Origin: Candidatus Colwellbacteria bacterium CG10_big_fil_rev_8_21_14_0_10_41_28
Lineage (GTDB): Bacteria > Patescibacteriota > Minisyncoccia > UBA6257 > Colwellbacteraceae
DNA: 8,642 nucleotides
Assembly (NCBI GenBank): GCA_002773755.1
Contig: PFAG01000002.1
Coordinates: forward strand, 688-9,329
Direction of reading: 5' to 3'
The first letter of the stretch is position 1; each line of letters opens with the position of its first letter. Below, in pieces: positions 6,283 to 8,642 of the stretch. The translations under genes and the position numbers were made by a program. Below the pieces are notes generated by a model. The model ran no database searches, was not told the origin of the DNA, and worked only from the letters and a program-made list of their open reading frames with translations.

Positions 6283-7308
6283 ATGGGAGAGAAAACATTA
6301 GATATAAGCTGGAGATCCCTTTGGAGGGTGATATTGATGCTTGGTTTTGTTGTAGCACTCTTTATGATGCGCGAGACAATAGCCGTTTTGCTCTTAGCCC
6401 TCCTCGTTTCAACAATCTTCGATAGACCTGTAGATTTTCTTGAGAGAAAGGGTATCCCAAGAATCCTGGGGACAATCCTTATGTATCTAGCCACATTAAT
6501 AGTCTTGGCCATTCTTTTCTATACAATCATCCCCATAGCCGTAATTGAGATTAATAATTTGGTTAAGAACCTAGATAGTGTAATAGCAGAATCTTTCGGA
6601 TTAAATCTTCCAACAGACCCCACCAGTATTATCAATGCCGATATCCAAGAGTTCACAACAGTTCTTCTCTCTGGAGGGATTTCTTTCATAGAGGTCCTAG
6701 GTGGTTTGGTCGGAGGAGTAACATTTGTCTTAGCAGTACTAGTCCTCTCTTTTTACCTAACCGTAAGCAAAGATGGTGTTAGTGATTTTCTGATAGCAGT
6801 CTTTCCCGAATCAATGGAGGACAAAATCCTTGATCTATATCAAAGAACCAAAAAGAGAATTGGGAACTGGTTCCAGGGGCAGATGATGCTCAGCTTAATT
6901 GTTGGGACCACAGTATTTATTGGACTAACCCTACTCGACATTCGTTTCGCTCTTGCCTTGGCTTTAACGGCTGCTGTCTTTGAGTTAATTCCAATAGTTG
7001 GACCAATCTTTGCTGGAGCACTTGCTGTTAGTGTCGCGCTTTCTCAATCAATAACCCTTGGAATATCCGTATTAGTTCTCTTCTTAATTATTCAACAATT
7101 AGAGAACAATATCCTCGTTCCGCTTGTTATGAGGAAGAGTACAGGAGTTCATCCAGTAATGATCCTGGTAGCTATCCTAGGAGGAGCTCAGATAGCGGGG
7201 TTTGTGGGAGTTCTTTTAGCCGTCCCAGTGGCAGTATTTATCCAAGAGATAGGAGAAGAGTGGATTAATGTAAAGAGTAATAGACGCAGGAATCGTCTCT
7301 CGGTTTAG
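6283..7308 (+). CDS. AI-2E/PerM-family transporter-like membrane protein (UPF0118)
   Basis: This 341-residue multi-pass membrane protein belongs to the AI-2E transporter (PerM/YhhT/TqsA) family. Hydrophobic segments lie at about 14-28, 33-46, 61-84, 138-160, 203-222, 228-252, 258-283 and 299-325. Family landmarks are the early FDRPVDFLERKGIPR (46-60), the cytosolic stretch ending in the FQGQMMLSLIVG helix start, FELIPIVGPIFAG, QQLENNILVPLVM, and GVHPVMILVAILGGAQIAGFVGVLLAVPVAV. The C-terminus is short and basic (SNRRRNR). Members have been linked to autoinducer-2 export, Na+/H+ exchange or permease-like roles, so the substrate here cannot be inferred; the family name should not be read as proof of quorum sensing. 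The gene begins 10 bases after the M16 peptidase stop, has no Shine-Dalgarno sequence, and is followed 34 bases later by metG. Confidence 0.92.
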   Translation: MGEKTLDISWRSLWRVILMLGFVVALFMMRETIAVLLLALLVSTIFDRPVDFLERKGIPRILGTILMYLATLIVLAILFYTIIPIAVIEINNLVKNLDSVIAESFGLNLPTDPTSIINADIQEFTTVLLSGGISFIEVLGGLVGGVTFVLAVLVLSFYLTVSKDGVSDFLIAVFPESMEDKILDLYQRTKKRIGNWFQGQMMLSLIVGTTVFIGLTLLDIRFALALALTAAVFELIPIVGPIFAGALAVSVALSQSITLGISVLVLFLIIQQLENNILVPLVMRKSTGVHPVMILVAILGGAQIAGFVGVLLAVPVAVFIQEIGEEWINVKSNRRRNRLSV

Positions 7309-7342
7309 CCTCTAGCTAATTACCAATTCCGATTAAAGATTA

Positions 7343-8642
7343 ATGAAGGATAATTTCTACATAACGACATCAATAGCATATACAAACGCTAAGCCGCACA
7401 TAGGGTTTGCTTTGGAGTCTGTCCAGGCTGATGCAATGGCCAGATGGAATCGCCTTCAAGGAAGAGAGACCTTTTTTCTAACAGGGACAGATGAACATGG
7501 AGTAAAGATAAAGAGAGCCGCTTTTGATGCGGGAAAATCAGTAAAGGAATTCGTTGATGAGCTCTCTGACAACTTTAAGGGATTAAAAGAAGCTCTCGAC
7601 TTAAGCTGGGATCAATTTATTAGAACCTCTGATAAGAAGAATCACTGGCCAGGAGCCCAGGCTCTTTGGAGGAAACTAGAAGAGTCAGGTGACATATACT
7701 GGAAAGAATACAAGGGCCTATACTGTGTTGGGTGCGAGAACTTTGTTACCGAGAAAGATTTAGTTGACGGGAAGTGCCCAGATCACAAGAAGGAGCCAGA
7801 AGAGATTGAAGAAAAGAATCTATTCTTTAGGTTGTCTAAATACGGCGAGAAGATAGCTGAGCTAATTAAGTCCGGAGAGCTTGAGATCTTGCCCGAGGGG
7901 AGGAGAAATGAAATCCTTTCCTTTATAGAGGGAGGGCTTGAGGATGTAAGCTTCTCAAGATCAAAAGACAAGCTGGACTGGGGGATACCTGTCCCTGGTC
8001 ATGAGGACCAGGTAATGTATGTGTGGTGCGATGCCCTATCTAACTACATCTCTGCTATCGGATATGGTAGGGACGAAAAGAATTTTGAAAAATGGTGGCC
8101 AGCAGAGATCCATGTTATTGGAAAGGATATATTGCGCTTCCACGCTGCTATTTGGCCAGGGATGCTTCTTGCAGCGGGGATTCCTCTCCCAAAAAAGATC
8201 TTTGTCCACGGTTTTGTAACCGCAGAGGGAGAGAAGATATCAAAGAGTATAGGCAATGTTATAGATCCGTATGAGTTAGTCGAGAAGTATGGGACAGACC
8301 CCGTCAGGTACTACCTTTTGAGAGACCTCCCATCAGATGAAGATGGAGACTTTAGCACCAAGAGGTTTGAAGAGAGATACAATGCTGACTTGGCCAATGG
8401 TTTAGGCAACTTCGCCTCTAGAATAACAACTCTAGCTGAGAGTGTAGGGGATCTATCGGGCCAGAATGCTAGTGAAGAAGTTCTTCAGAAGATTAAACAA
8501 ACCGCTGAGCAAGCCGCGTTAGCTTCAGAGAAGTTTAAGTTGCACGAAACAGTTTCCACAATATGGTCTCTTATCAAGTTTGGTGATGGATATATAAACG
8601 AGAATAAGCCCTGGGAGGATAGCAATAAAGAAGTTATATACA
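7343..8642 (+). CDS. metG: Methionyl-tRNA synthetase (3' end beyond window)
   Basis: This class I enzyme charges tRNA-Met and initiator tRNA with methionine. The 433 codons visible run open to the window edge with no stop. The Rossmann start YITTSIAYTNAKPHIG carries the HIGH-type signature as HIGF (H19, I20, G21). The connective-peptide zinc knuckle is C128-x2-C131 with C145-x2-H148. WGIPVPG and YVWCDALSNYISA follow. The KMSKS loop reads KISKS (298-302), and after it come DPVRYYLLRDLP and the alpha-helical anticodon-binding domain with YINENKPWE near the window end. The single CxxC...CxxH knuckle and overall pattern resemble the Thermus-type enzyme. Whether a C-terminal tRNA-binding (EMAP-like) domain exists cannot be seen. 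ATG 7343 gives the family N-terminus; no Shine-Dalgarno sequence precedes it. The 34-base gap after the PerM-like gene shows no obvious terminator or promoter, so it is probably read through from the recO promoter. Confidence 0.97.
   Translation, partial: MKDNFYITTSIAYTNAKPHIGFALESVQADAMARWNRLQGRETFFLTGTDEHGVKIKRAAFDAGKSVKEFVDELSDNFKGLKEALDLSWDQFIRTSDKKNHWPGAQALWRKLEESGDIYWKEYKGLYCVGCENFVTEKDLVDGKCPDHKKEPEEIEEKNLFFRLSKYGEKIAELIKSGELEILPEGRRNEILSFIEGGLEDVSFSRSKDKLDWGIPVPGHEDQVMYVWCDALSNYISAIGYGRDEKNFEKWWPAEIHVIGKDILRFHAAIWPGMLLAAGIPLPKKIFVHGFVTAEGEKISKSIGNVIDPYELVEKYGTDPVRYYLLRDLPSDEDGDFSTKRFEERYNADLANGLGNFASRITTLAESVGDLSGQNASEEVLQKIKQTAEQAALASEKFKLHETVSTIWSLIKFGDGYINENKPWEDSNKEVIY

Noticed and set aside
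7783..8274. Several short open frames on both strands
   Set aside because: All fall inside metG in other frames; the MetRS reading is continuous and fully conserved through this region.
105..8642. Reassignment of TGA (for example to glycine, as in some CPR lineages)
   Set aside because: TGA does not occur in frame in any complete gene, conserved glycines and tryptophans use standard codons, and all proteins have complete family motifs under the standard code. TGA is merely unused as a stop here.
1..8642. CRISPR arrays, insertion sequences, prophage, defence or toxin-antitoxin genes
   Set aside because: No regularly spaced direct repeats, transposase-like frames or terminal inverted repeats were seen, and nearly all the sequence is accounted for by housekeeping or envelope genes.

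Overview
The window looks like a chromosomal segment from a Candidate Phyla Radiation (Patescibacteria) bacterium, probably a Parcubacteria-like lineage. This is an inference from several points: a tRNA gene with no encoded CCA, very tight gene packing, start codons with no convincing Shine-Dalgarno sequence, a short RecO, a single-chain (alpha2) glycyl-tRNA synthetase, and a small secreted 3D-domain protein of a type I associate with CPR genomes. Base composition is moderately AT-rich, arginine is mostly AGA/AGG, and every complete gene stops at TAA or TAG. Phylogenetic placement cannot be fixed from this window alone.

Layout. A tRNA-Leu(GAG) at 20-103 is followed after one base by a PduO-type cobalamin adenosyltransferase gene (105-656, +). 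A symmetric terminator hairpin (672-695) separates it from a convergent gene for a secreted 3D-domain, cell-wall-type protein (719-1186, -). The 3D gene is read from a good promoter at 1246-1274 and has a short leader that folds into two perfect hairpins. Its promoter overlaps, in the -35 region, a divergent extended -10 promoter (1268-1296, +). That second promoter starts a six-gene run on the + strand: recO (1307-1846), a cysteine-free membrane-anchored protein with four Ig-like repeats (1839-3626), glyQS (3619-4998), an M16 zinc peptidase (5001-6272), an AI-2E/PerM-family membrane protein (6283-7308), and metG (7343 onward, cut by the window end). Overlaps of 8 and 8 bases and gaps of 2, 10 and 34 bases suggest one operon.

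How the genes work together. The operon mixes DNA repair (RecO), two aminoacyl-tRNA synthetases, a protease and two envelope proteins. The common theme is housekeeping rather than one pathway, as is usual in reduced genomes. I found no CRISPR array, insertion sequence, prophage gene, toxin-antitoxin pair or defence gene.

The less ordinary points are these: an mRNA that would begin one base before its AUG after tRNA 3' processing; a leader with a 5'-terminal hairpin and a sequestered ribosome-binding-like tetranucleotide on the 3D gene; overlapping divergent promoters; loss of all four zinc-knuckle cysteines in GlyRS; and an undescribed four-repeat surface protein overlapping both recO and glyQS. 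I see no strong evidence for a wholly new biological system.
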